A stretch of DNA of 38,948 bases from a bacterium (GCA_004322275.1 SCTA01000002.1:1-38948); one strand, 5' to 3'; counted from the first letter of the stretch, positions 17,432-25,071 are shown. The notes: a model not told the origin generated them from the sequence alone. A program made the numbers and translations.

Positions 17432-18681
17432 CCGGGGGTGGGCGGATGAACGGAGAAAATCGCATCCCGGCCGATCCCGGGATCGGCGACGAAACTCTTT
17501 TACGGGCGGCGGCGCATTTCGGAACGCCCCTCTTCGTCTACGACGAAGGGGTGCTGAGGCGAAAGTGGGAGCGCTTGCGAAACCTTCTTCCTCCCTGCGT
17601 CGATATCCTCTACTCGGTCAAGGCCAACCCCGCCGTCGATGTGATAGCCGCCTTCGCGGCCCTGGGCTGCGGCTTTGACGTGGCCTCGCAGGGGGAGGCG
17701 GCAGCCGTCTCTCTGGCGGGCGGAAACCACGCCAAATCCGTCTGGGTCGGCCCCGGCAAGTCGGAGGGGGACCTTCGCTTCGCCGCCGGCGCCGGTATCG
17801 GGGTCCTGGCGGTCGAGTCGGAAGGGGAGTTCGGAAGGGTCTGCAAAATCGCCGAAGAGCGCCCTTTCCCGCCTCTCGTCGCGCTTCGCCTGAATCCGGG
17901 CGGGGGCGGAGGTTCCCTTTCGATGTCGGGCGCGACGCAGTTCGGCGCGGATTTCGACACCGCCGTAAAACTTCTTTCAAAAGAGTCCGGGAGAAAGGTC
18001 GAGATATCGGGGGTTCACGGCTATCTCGGCACCGGACTTCTGGACGCGCGAAAGCTCGCGGCGAATATGGGGCTGGTTTTAAGGGAGGCCGAACGCCTCC
18101 AGAGGGCTACCGGCAGGCTCCTCTCCTTCGTGGACGCGGGAGGGGGGTTCGGCGTTCCCCTCTATCCCGGCGATGCCCCCCTGGACGAGGAAATTCTTAC
18201 GGAGGAACTTTACGACCTCTTCGGGCGCTACCTCGACCGCCACCCCTGGACGGAGGGGCTTTTTGTGGAGTCGGGGCGCTTCCTCACGGCGGAGGCGGGG
18301 GTGATGGTGGCGAGGGTTCTGGACGTAAAGCGGGTCCACGGTAGGAATTTCGCCATAGTGGACGGGGGAATAAACGCCATCGGGGGAAGGGACGGCTACC
18401 TCGGGTCAAAGCACCCGCCCCTTCGCATTCTCGGGAAAGAGGGAGAGGGAGATACCCCGTACACCGTGTGCGGCCCGCTCTGCACCCCGATGGACCGCCT
18501 TGCCGTGAACGTCCGCCTCCGCGAGCCAAAGGAGGGAGACCTGGTGGCGTTTTATATGGCTGGAGCCTACGGCCCTTCGGCGAGTCCCGGCCGCTTTCTT
18601 TGCAGGGGGTTCCCAGAGGAGGTCATTTTTCGCGGCGGGGGACTGACGAGGTGCCGGACGGTATGGGGAGGCGGCGCATGA
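17428..18681 (+). CDS. Fold-type III PLP-dependent amino acid decarboxylase (DAP/ornithine decarboxylase family)
   Basis: 417 aa. Alanine-racemase-type barrel with PLP lysine in YSVKANP (Lys65), GCGFDVASQGE, HGYLGTG, the phosphate-binding DAGGGFG, ESGRFL, and the C-terminal catalytic cysteine region CGPLCTPMD (Cys352) and AGAYG. This family includes diaminopimelate and ornithine decarboxylases, BtrK and VinO (which act on carrier-bound amino acids), and an exosortase-associated group. Sitting next to an ACP rather than in a lysine operon, it most likely acts on a carrier-tethered substrate. Start at the ATGA overlap with the previous gene; an ATG at 17446 is an alternative. Confidence 0.88.
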   Translation: MTGGGRMNGENRIPADPGIGDETLLRAAAHFGTPLFVYDEGVLRRKWERLRNLLPPCVDILYSVKANPAVDVIAAFAALGCGFDVASQGEAAAVSLAGGNHAKSVWVGPGKSEGDLRFAAGAGIGVLAVESEGEFGRVCKIAEERPFPPLVALRLNPGGGGGSLSMSGATQFGADFDTAVKLLSKESGRKVEISGVHGYLGTGLLDARKLAANMGLVLREAERLQRATGRLLSFVDAGGGFGVPLYPGDAPLDEEILTEELYDLFGRYLDRHPWTEGLFVESGRFLTAEAGVMVARVLDVKRVHGRNFAIVDGGINAIGGRDGYLGSKHPPLRILGKEGEGDTPYTVCGPLCTPMDRLAVNVRLREPKEGDLVAFYMAGAYGPSASPGRFLCRGFPEEVIFRGGGLTRCRTVWGGGA

Positions 18682-18941
18682 AGAAGGGCGGCGTGGGTGA
18701 GGAAATAGGAAGAATCATCGCGGAGGTCTCCTGGGGGGGCGTCCAGCCTTCGGAGCTGCGCCCCGGCGACAGGCTGAGGGAGGACATAGGACTCGATTCG
18801 GTCGCGTTGGTCGACCTTATCGTCGCTCTTGAGGGGCGCTACGGCATCTGCGTGGATCCGCTCGACCTACGGGTCGCCGAGGCTTTTTCGACTTACGGCA
18901 GTCTCCTCGAATTTGCCCTTGAGGAGATGGAAAAGAAGTGA
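18678..18941 (+). CDS. Free-standing acyl/peptidyl carrier protein
   Basis: 87 aa. A four-helix carrier protein with the phosphopantetheine attachment site in EDIGLDSVALVDLIVALE (Ser41). It is acidic and ends in a Glu-rich helix. Its ATG overlaps the decarboxylase stop (ATGA) and its TGA shares one base with the next ATG, so it is made in step with its neighbours. It is not next to fab genes, so a dedicated pathway role is likely, comparable to BtrI or VinL. No phosphopantetheinyl transferase is in the window. Confidence 0.9.
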   Translation: MKKGGVGEEIGRIIAEVSWGGVQPSELRPGDRLREDIGLDSVALVDLIVALEGRYGICVDPLDLRVAEAFSTYGSLLEFALEEMEKK

Positions 18942-20368
18942 TGGGGGGAGTCTTCGGAGAGCCGCCGGGGAGAATGGCTCCGAAGGAGGGGGGAGGAGGG
19001 GAGATAATCGTCCCCAACGTCTTCGAGTTCAACCGCGCCTTCATGGACGCGGGGTTCTCCTGCTCCCACCGCCTTGCGTGGCACGCGGGCGCGTTGCCGG
19101 TGGCGGAGTGCTCACTCTTCTGGGGCGGCTCCGAAAAACTGGTTTTTCTGCCGCTTCGCCCGGACCCCTTGTGGGTGGAGGATGTGCAAGAAGCGATGGG
19201 GTACCGCCGTCTGGAGGTCTTCCATCCGCCCTCACGCCTTGCAGGGCTTTGCAGTGCGGCGCAGACGGAGCGGTTGAGGGAAGTTCTCGACGCGGGATGG
19301 AAACCGGCGAAGCTGCTCCCGTGGGGGGCTGGCGGGGAGCTTTATTCTCTGGCGGATTTTCTGGGTGAAGAGAATTTCCCCCTCGGCGGCGAGGTGACGC
19401 CGCGCGAGCGCTTTTTCGAGGCGTTGAATCTGGATTCAAAGGCGGGTTTCAGGCTCGCGGCATCCTTCCCCGGCTCCGGGATACGCATGCCGGAGGGGTT
19501 TGTCATGCCCACCCTGGGCGACGCGCTGGGCCTTCTCCCGCGTTTCGTCGAAAGGGGCGGCGGGGTGCTCAAGGCCAACCACGGCGCGGGCGGGACCAGC
19601 GTCGTCCTCTTCCCGGCGGGTCGCGGGTTCTCACCTGAGGCGGCGAAAAGGGCGATGGAGGCGAGGTGCAGGTGGGACCCCTTCTGGCTCCAGAGTCCCG
19701 TCATCATAGAGGAGCTTATAGGTTCCGGCGAAGCCGTTCCCGCCGTGACGGCGGATTTTTTCAGCGGGGAAGGGGGAAGCTCCCGCCTTGTTGGTGCCGG
19801 GCGGATGAGGATCGCGGCGGGAACGCGCTACTGCGGCCTTTTGGGCGGGCGCGGAGCTCTAAGCGGAGAAGTCCTTGCCGAAATTGAGAAGGCCGGTGAG
19901 CAAATCAGCCGGATTCTTGCCGGGAGAGGCGTGAGGGGGTGGTTCAACGCGGATTTCGTCTCCGGCGACGGGGGGACTCTTTACGTGACCGAGGTAAACG
20001 TCCGGCGAAGCTGCGCCACCCACGGTTTTGACGCCGCCAGATTCCTCTACGGCGAGGGGTGGGCGGGCGAGATAGCCCTTCTCGTGAACGAGCGCCTGAC
20101 CTTTACCGGCGGAAAGCCGGACTACCCCTCCCTGCGAAGAGGGTTTTCAGCCTACAACAAAAAAGGACGCGATCGCGGCGTCTGGGCGATACCGGCTTCC
20201 GTAAACGGAGGGCTCCGGCAAAAAACTCCCCGCATCTCCTTTCTTCTTTTCGCCCCCGGAGCCGGAGACCTTCCCGGGGAAGAGAAAATCCTGGCCGCGC
20301 ACCTCGAAAGAGAGACCGGGAAACGCTGCGCCTCGCCGCCCCTGCCGCACAGGACACTCGGCCCATGA
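18941..20368 (+). CDS. ATP-grasp family ligase, paralogue 1
   Basis: 475 aa. The C-terminal two-thirds shows ATP-grasp features: GGGVLKANHGAGG (Lys211 and glycine loop), VIIEELI hinge, and the Mg-binding FNADFVSGDGG...TEVNVR (Glu351, Asn353). The N-terminal ~150 residues form a family-specific pre-ATP-grasp domain ending in LLPWG, shared with the next gene. ATP-grasp enzymes join a carboxylate, through acyl phosphate, to an amine or thiol. In butirosin biosynthesis BtrJ loads glutamate onto an ACP, a useful model here. The substrate cannot be read from sequence. The start shares one base with the ACP stop. Confidence 0.8.
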   Translation: MGGVFGEPPGRMAPKEGGGGEIIVPNVFEFNRAFMDAGFSCSHRLAWHAGALPVAECSLFWGGSEKLVFLPLRPDPLWVEDVQEAMGYRRLEVFHPPSRLAGLCSAAQTERLREVLDAGWKPAKLLPWGAGGELYSLADFLGEENFPLGGEVTPRERFFEALNLDSKAGFRLAASFPGSGIRMPEGFVMPTLGDALGLLPRFVERGGGVLKANHGAGGTSVVLFPAGRGFSPEAAKRAMEARCRWDPFWLQSPVIIEELIGSGEAVPAVTADFFSGEGGSSRLVGAGRMRIAAGTRYCGLLGGRGALSGEVLAEIEKAGEQISRILAGRGVRGWFNADFVSGDGGTLYVTEVNVRRSCATHGFDAARFLYGEGWAGEIALLVNERLTFTGGKPDYPSLRRGFSAYNKKGRDRGVWAIPASVNGGLRQKTPRISFLLFAPGAGDLPGEEKILAAHLERETGKRCASPPLPHRTLGP

Positions 20369-21642
20369 AAAGCTGCGCTTTTTCCAACATCGAGGAATTC
20401 TACCGCCCGCAGATGTCCGGGTTTGACGAGCGCACAAGCGCGAAGTGGTCTTTCGAGTGCTCCGCGCTCTCGCCGCTCGCCCTCTTCTGGGGTTTTGCGG
20501 ATGGCACCGTCTTCCTTCCGGAAGAAGCGGATGAAGCGTTTCTATCGTATATAAAAGAGAGACTCGGCCTCGGCGCTCTTCGCGTAATCGTCCCCCGTCC
20601 GGGAAGCCACGGGCTTTCAAGGTCAATCCTGAACGACTCCGCAGCCTTCGAGGCTTTGCTGCGGCTTGCCGGGGAAGGGGCGGCGCTCCTGCCGTGGGGG
20701 GAGTCGGAGGGTTACCGCGAGCTTCTGGGGGAACTGGCGAAGGAGACCTGGCGGGACGGATTAAATAATCACGGCGAATTGTGGAAGGTGCGGTATCTGG
20801 GCTCGAAGTCGGGGTTTCGCCACTTCTTCAGCCAAAGGGGGGCGAGACTTCCCGAGGGGAGAATCGCCGGGAACGTCCGCCTTGCGGCGGGGCTGGCCGG
20901 GGAGTTTCTAGACCGGGGCGAAGGGGTGGTTCTGAAGGCCGATTGGGGCGTGGGCGGCAAGTGCCAGCTAATCGTCCCTTCCTCCGGCAAGAAAAGATCC
21001 CTCGCGCCTCTTTCGCGGTGTATACCGGAACTAAAGGCGGGGGCGGTAATAGTTGAGAGATTCATCGAAAGCGCAGGCCATCCCGCTTCCGTCTCCTGTC
21101 AGGGAGAAGCCGACGGACGCGGCGGATTTTCAATTCACTACCTTTCGGCGCACCTCGAAAAATCCCTCTCCGGCGAAGGGGCTCTCATCGGCAAAGGCGC
21201 TTTTGAATCCCCGGCGCTCGAAGGGCAGGCGAGGAAGCTCGGCTTCTTCGCCGGGAAGTGCGTCTCCGCCTTCGGCTACGCGGGCGTCTGCGGCTTTGAC
21301 ATGGCGGTGGACGGCGAAGGGGTCCCCTGGCTCCTTGAAATGAACCCGAGGCGGACGACTACGACCCACGGCGCGGCGCTGGGGGAGCTGCTTCTCGGCG
21401 ATGGCTGGGAGAAAACGCACTGCGTGGCGGTGGCGATGGACGCGGTTTGCGGCGATACTTTCGCGGAGGTAAAAAAAGCCTTGGCGGAACTCCTCTTTCC
21501 TGCCGGGGGAAACCGGGAGGGAGTCGTGATAACCGCTCCGCCTAAAGGCGGGAAAGGGTCTTTCGCCGCGCTGGCGAGAGACGCGGGTAATGCGCGGAAG
21601 TATCTGGCGGCGGTAAGGGAGAGGTTTCGATGGGGGGGATAG
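20365..21642 (+). CDS. ATP-grasp family ligase, paralogue 2
   Basis: 425 aa. Clearly related to the preceding gene: both share LLPWG, a SK(A/S)GFR segment, G(V)VLKA-x-x-G-x-GG (Lys191 here), an E-x-N Mg site (LLEMNPRR, Glu325/Asn327), and THG shortly after. Identity looks low overall, so the duplication is old or both belong to one broad family used as a pair. Starts by ATGA overlap and ends 13 nt inside the next gene. Two ligases could make two successive bonds or take different substrates. Confidence 0.8.
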   Translation: MKSCAFSNIEEFYRPQMSGFDERTSAKWSFECSALSPLALFWGFADGTVFLPEEADEAFLSYIKERLGLGALRVIVPRPGSHGLSRSILNDSAAFEALLRLAGEGAALLPWGESEGYRELLGELAKETWRDGLNNHGELWKVRYLGSKSGFRHFFSQRGARLPEGRIAGNVRLAAGLAGEFLDRGEGVVLKADWGVGGKCQLIVPSSGKKRSLAPLSRCIPELKAGAVIVERFIESAGHPASVSCQGEADGRGGFSIHYLSAHLEKSLSGEGALIGKGAFESPALEGQARKLGFFAGKCVSAFGYAGVCGFDMAVDGEGVPWLLEMNPRRTTTTHGAALGELLLGDGWEKTHCVAVAMDAVCGDTFAEVKKALAELLFPAGGNREGVVITAPPKGGKGSFAALARDAGNARKYLAAVRERFRWGG

Positions 21643-23135
21643 AGGAGTTTCTGCTTGAGGGGGCTGCGAATCGCCCGGAGGCGATTGCGCTTATCGACCC
21701 CTGCGGGAAACTTCGCTACGGCGAACTGGAAAAACTCTCGCGCAGGGTCGCGGGGAGGCTGAAAGTTTCCGGAGCCTCGGAGGGCGACAGAATCCTCATC
21801 GCGGCGAAAAACAGTGTTGGTTACTGCGTGCTCTTCCTCGGGACGCTACTCGCCGGGTGCATCCCCTGCCCTGTCCACCCCGGCTGGCCCGGGGAGCGTT
21901 TTCGCAGGATAGTTGATTCGTCCGGGCCTTCGGCGGTCTTCGCCGACGAAGCCGGGCGGGAGGCCCTCCAAAACTCGTTCCATCCCCTTATTCCCTTACA
22001 TGAGTTCGTCTTCGGGAAAAGCGCCTCGAAAATCCAGTGGCGAAGGGGCGAAATAGGTTCTGACTCGCCTCTGACCGCAATAATGCACACCTCGGCCTCC
22101 TCCGGCGAGCCCAAGGGGGTGATGCTGGGGGAAAGCGCCGTCCGCTGGGTCACGGAGGCGATAGCCGGAGTGCTGAAATACGATAACAAAGACGTAATCC
22201 TCTGCGGCCTCCCTTTCGCCTTCGACTACGCGCTCTACCAGCTCTTTCTGGCGCTGAAGAGCGGCGCGGCGATGATAATCAACCCCGATTTCGGGAGTCC
22301 CCCGGAGATTCCCGGATTGCTGGGCCGTCACGGGGTGACCGTCTTTCCCCTCGTCCCCTCGCTCGCCTCGCTCCTCCTCCGCTCGCGGCTTCTGGAGCGG
22401 GCGGACCTCCCCCCCCTCCGGCTCGTCACCTCCACCGGCGAGGTCTTTCCCGCAGCCCATGTGCTACGCCTTCGCGAGACGCTGAAAGGGGCGGAAATAC
22501 TGCCGATGTACGGCCTCACCGAGTGCAAGCGGGTCTCCATAACGCCGCCGGGCACTCCGGCGGGGCGGGAGCGCTCGGTCGGCCTCCCCCTGCCCGGCAC
22601 GGAGATACGGCTCGTAAACGAAAGGGGGATGGAGGCGGGGTGCGGCGAAACCGGGGCGCTACACGTCGCCGGGCCGCACCTCATGGACGGCTACTGGCGC
22701 GACCGCGAAGAGACGCAGGAAAAGTGGTACACTGGCGTCGGCGGCAAGCGGTGGCTCGACACCGGCGACCTCCTCTCCCGCGACGAAGAGGGGTTTTTGT
22801 ACTTCGAGGGGAGGCGCGACGGACTCCTCAAAATCCGTGGAGAGCGGATACACCCCGCCGAGGTCGAGGTTGTCCTCGCCGGCATCCCCGGCGTCGCCGA
22901 GGCCGCCGTAATTTTGACGAATCAAAAAGAAACGCGCGCGAAGCTCTTCGCGCTCATCCACCCCGAAGCGGGAGCGCAACTTGACGAAACAGCCATCCTC
23001 CGCGAATGCCAAAAAAGGCTTCCGCCGGCCTGGCGGCCTGACGGAGTCGTACTCTCCTTCGCCCCCCTGCCGCGAAACTCCAGCGGCAAGCTCGACAGGA
23101 ACTCCGCCGGTGCGCTCGCTCTTGCCTTGTCCTAA
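21630..23135 (+). CDS. AMP-forming acyl/aminoacyl ligase (ANL superfamily)
   Basis: 501 aa, a single adenylation enzyme without carrier or condensation domain. Motifs in order: A3 TSASSGEPKGV, A4 region LPFAFDYALYQLF, A5 YGLTECKR, A7 LDTGDL, A8 KIRGERIHPAEVE, and A10 NSSGKLDR with catalytic Lys487. The FDYxLxQL segment resembles the AMP-ligases found with a PLP decarboxylase in exosortase loci; an Asp here also fits binding of an amino group. Likely role is to activate an acid and pass it to the neighbouring ACP. Overlaps the ATP-grasp gene by 13 nt. Confidence 0.88.
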   Translation: MGGIEEFLLEGAANRPEAIALIDPCGKLRYGELEKLSRRVAGRLKVSGASEGDRILIAAKNSVGYCVLFLGTLLAGCIPCPVHPGWPGERFRRIVDSSGPSAVFADEAGREALQNSFHPLIPLHEFVFGKSASKIQWRRGEIGSDSPLTAIMHTSASSGEPKGVMLGESAVRWVTEAIAGVLKYDNKDVILCGLPFAFDYALYQLFLALKSGAAMIINPDFGSPPEIPGLLGRHGVTVFPLVPSLASLLLRSRLLERADLPPLRLVTSTGEVFPAAHVLRLRETLKGAEILPMYGLTECKRVSITPPGTPAGRERSVGLPLPGTEIRLVNERGMEAGCGETGALHVAGPHLMDGYWRDREETQEKWYTGVGGKRWLDTGDLLSRDEEGFLYFEGRRDGLLKIRGERIHPAEVEVVLAGIPGVAEAAVILTNQKETRAKLFALIHPEAGAQLDETAILRECQKRLPPAWRPDGVVLSFAPLPRNSSGKLDRNSAGALALALS

Positions 23136-23583
23136 GACTTTGCGGGCGCTTCTCGCCCTCTTTCTTTTCCTTCTTATCGCGGCAAGCGCCCGCGCCGAGT
23201 GGCGAAAGTGCCTCTACGTAATCGACGGCGACACCATCATAGTCTCCGGTCAGGAAAAGGTCCGCCTCATCGGCGTGGACGCTCCCGAGATACCCCACGA
23301 AGACAAGCCCGGCGAACCCGGCGGCGAAAAAGCCCGGAAGTTTCTGAAAAAGCTGGTCGAAGGCAAGAAGGTCAACCTCGAATACGACTGGGAGCGGCTC
23401 GACAAGCACGGCCGCACCCTCGCCTACGTCTACACCGAAGAGGGCAAACTCGCCAACGAAGAGCTCATCTTGTCCGGCAACGCCGAAGCCATGAGGCACT
23501 TCACCTATTCAAAAAAGGAGAGGTTTCTGGAGGCGGAGAAGAAGGCAAGGCAACATAGGGAACGAAAGCCGGCAAAACCATAA
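23110..23583 (+). CDS. Secreted thermonuclease (SNase) family nuclease
   Basis: 157 aa from GTG at 23110, which has AGGA 9 nt upstream and overlaps the ligase gene by 26 nt; a TTG at 23125 is another option. A Sec signal peptide (LRALLALFLFLLIAASARA) precedes the staphylococcal nuclease domain: YVIDGDTIIV, RLIGVDAPEI (Ca2+/catalytic Arg region), ERLDKHGRTLAYVY and NEELILSGNAEA. It probably cleaves nucleic acid in the periplasm or outside. The overlap suggests co-transcription with the biosynthetic operon, but a shared function is not obvious. Confidence 0.88.
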   Translation: MRSLLPCPKTLRALLALFLFLLIAASARAEWRKCLYVIDGDTIIVSGQEKVRLIGVDAPEIPHEDKPGEPGGEKARKFLKKLVEGKKVNLEYDWERLDKHGRTLAYVYTEEGKLANEELILSGNAEAMRHFTYSKKERFLEAEKKARQHRERKPAKP

Positions 23584-23665
23584 ATCTTCCCGCCGGTTAG
23601 CAATTTAACGGATCGTAGCAAACGCCTGGACGCCATGATAAACTATTTCAACAGGGGGATTGATA

Positions 23666-24208
23666 ATGCCGACCATCAGCACGTTTTATGGAATTTTGAT
23701 CCAGATGTTCTGGCAGGATCATGCGCCGCCGCATTTTCACGCGCTATATGCAGAGAGCGAAGCACTCATAGATATACACACGCTGGAAATTCTTGAGGGA
23801 CAATTGCCCCGCCGTGCGCTGGCGCTGGTGCTGGAATGGGCAATGGAGCACCGAGCCGAGCTTCTGGAGGATTGGGAACTGTGTTCACGCATGCAGCAGC
23901 CGAAAAAAGATTCATCCCCTGACCTGACGCCTGCGGTCAGCCCCTCCATGCCATGGCGGGTTGCCGAGGTAAAGGTTTTGGGCGATTACCGGCTTTTCGT
24001 CCGCTTTGTCGATGGGCTTACCGGCACCGTCGATATGAGCGCGTTCATAAAGTCGGAAGAGGCGGGAGTATTTTCCGTCCTCGCCGACCCTCTTCTCTTC
24101 GATCAGGTCTACACCCTCCACGGCGCGGTAACGTGGCCAGGAGAACTCGACATCGCCCCCGACGCCATGTACAGGCAGATTCGCGAAAAAGGCGAGTGGA
24201 GGCTGTAA
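23666..24208 (+). CDS. DUF4160-DUF2442 fusion protein
   Basis: 180 aa from the ATG at 23666 (GGGG upstream). Residues 1-80 match the DUF4160 pattern (PTISTFYGILIQMFWQDHAPPHFHA, LPRRALALVLEWA). From residue 95 (an internal in-frame Met at 23948) DUF2442 begins (WRVAEVKVLGDYRLFVRFVDG, TWPGELDIAPDAMY). These two families usually sit as adjacent small genes of unknown, possibly toxin-antitoxin-like, function. The first half uses AT-richer, less host-like codons than the second, suggesting mixed origin. A GC hairpin directly follows the stop. Confidence 0.82.
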   Translation: MPTISTFYGILIQMFWQDHAPPHFHALYAESEALIDIHTLEILEGQLPRRALALVLEWAMEHRAELLEDWELCSRMQQPKKDSSPDLTPAVSPSMPWRVAEVKVLGDYRLFVRFVDGLTGTVDMSAFIKSEEAGVFSVLADPLLFDQVYTLHGAVTWPGELDIAPDAMYRQIREKGEWRL

Positions 24209-24225
24209 GGCGGGCTCGGCCCGCC
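24209..24225 (+). terminator. GC hairpin after the DUF4160-DUF2442 gene
   Basis: GGCGGGC (24209-24215) pairs with GCCCGCC (24219-24225) across TCG, immediately after the TAA. No T-run follows, so termination would be weak or Rho-assisted. Confidence 0.45.
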
Positions 24226-24291
24226 TGGCGGTAATGAAGCGCAACCTTTCAGCACCTTCCAACCCTCCTTTGTTTCCGGGCCGGACAAGTA

Positions 24292-24336
24292 TTGCATTTT
24301 GCAAGGCGCAATCCCGGCCTGAATTTCATTTTGCAA
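24292..24336 (+). promoter_or_regulatory. Two 13-bp dyads, candidate enhancer sites for the kdp-linked NtrC-type regulator
   Basis: TTGCATTTTGCAA (24292-24304) is a perfect TTGCA-N3-TGCAA dyad, and TTTCATTTTGCAA (24324-24336) repeats it with one change. Their starts are 32 bp apart, about three helical turns. They lie roughly 80-120 bp upstream of the start predicted from the -24/-12 promoter, the usual place for bacterial enhancer-binding protein sites. Confidence 0.6.
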
Positions 24337-24388
24337 TATCCATTTCCCTGACATGCAAAAAACACCCCGATTTCAGCGGGTTTTACTT

Positions 24389-24404
24389 GGGCACGATTGT
24401 TGCG
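24389..24404 (+). promoter_or_regulatory. Sigma54 (-24/-12) promoter upstream of the kdp operon
   Basis: GGGCAC-GATTG-TTGCG fits the consensus TGGCAC-N5-TTGCA, with the invariant GG (24390-24391) and GC (24402-24403) exactly 10 bp apart. The predicted start is near 24415, about 40 nt before the ATG at 24454. A sigma54 activator gene lies at the far end of the same cluster. Confidence 0.65.
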
Positions 24405-24453
24405 GATGCGTATGTCGATTCGCGATTTCGCTTTGCCCGAAAGGAGGCCTGCT

Positions 24454-24957
24454 ATGACGGATGGCGTTTTTGCCTATGAAAGATCGGACTTAACGGGCAT
24501 GGGTACCGCTCAGCCGATTGCCGTGGTCGCCGTGGGGGAGAAGGGTGAGCTGGGAAACTACCTGATGTGCGCGATTCTGGAGAGGGTCCCTCATTTGTGC
24601 AGTAGTATTATATTCTGGAGCGTCAACGCAAGAAGCCGGTTTCTGGGGATTGAAATAAACGGCGGAGCAAAGAAAGAGGCCCTGATGGAAAAACTCGAGA
24701 CGCATGTGAAGGAGGCCCGCAAGAGGAATCTTGGCGCGGCTTTTTACTATGCCGAGGGGAGGGATGAGCCCCGGACCGCCGAATCTCTCTGCGCGGCGAT
24801 AGCCGGGGACTTTCCGGCGGCTACTTTTTATTTCCTGCCTGAGGAAGGGCCGGGCCGGGAAGAACGCGAGTCGCAAAAGCTGCGCCAAAGACTCGACGCG
24901 CGAGGACTCACAACGGCTGTACTGCCTCTCACTCTCGCCGATTTCGCAAGCGCCTGA
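24454..24957 (+). CDS. Unknown protein preceding kdpFABC (possibly USP-like)
   Basis: 167 aa from the ATG at 24454, preceded by AAGGAGG at ideal distance; the frame is open further upstream without a good start. I do not recognise a named family. The alternation of hydrophobic strands and helices (PIAVVAVGEKGELGNYLMCAILERV...SSIIFWSV, then helix, AAFYYAEG, helix, FPAATFYFLPEE) resembles a universal-stress-protein/Rossmann-like fold, which is suggestive because KdpD carries a USP domain. It is the first gene after the sigma54 promoter and 17 nt before kdpF, so it likely belongs to the K+ response. Confidence 0.6.
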   Translation: MTDGVFAYERSDLTGMGTAQPIAVVAVGEKGELGNYLMCAILERVPHLCSSIIFWSVNARSRFLGIEINGGAKKEALMEKLETHVKEARKRNLGAAFYYAEGRDEPRTAESLCAAIAGDFPAATFYFLPEEGPGREERESQKLRQRLDARGLTTAVLPLTLADFASA

Positions 24958-24974
24958 CAAGGAGAGAATCTATC

Positions 24975-25064
24975 ATGAACTTCGACTACGTAATCGGGGC
25001 CGGAGCGGCGGCGTTTTTGTTCGCCTATCTGGCCTACGCGCTCTTCAATCCCGAAAAATTCTGA
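24975..25064 (+). CDS. kdpF: KdpF, small subunit of the K+-transporting ATPase
   Basis: 29 aa: one membrane helix (YVIGAGAAAFLFAYLAYALF) ending NPEKF, the typical KdpF end. It stabilises the KdpFABC complex in the inner membrane. AAGGAGAG lies upstream of the ATG, and kdpA begins 7 nt after its stop. Confidence 0.9.
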   Translation: MNFDYVIGAGAAAFLFAYLAYALFNPEKF

Positions 25065-25071
25065 GGTTTTG

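Noticed and set aside
17428-18681. Diaminopimelate decarboxylase LysA of lysine biosynthesis
   Set aside because: The family is right, but it is coupled to an ACP and ligases rather than dapF/dapA. A housekeeping role cannot be fully excluded.
16718-23135. Classical NRPS or PKS cluster
   Set aside because: No condensation, thioesterase, ketosynthase or acyltransferase domain is encoded; all enzymes are free-standing.
24226-24453. c-di-AMP (ydaO-type) riboswitch upstream of kdp
   Set aside because: No matching conserved core was seen; the sequence is better explained by the two dyads and a -24/-12 promoter.
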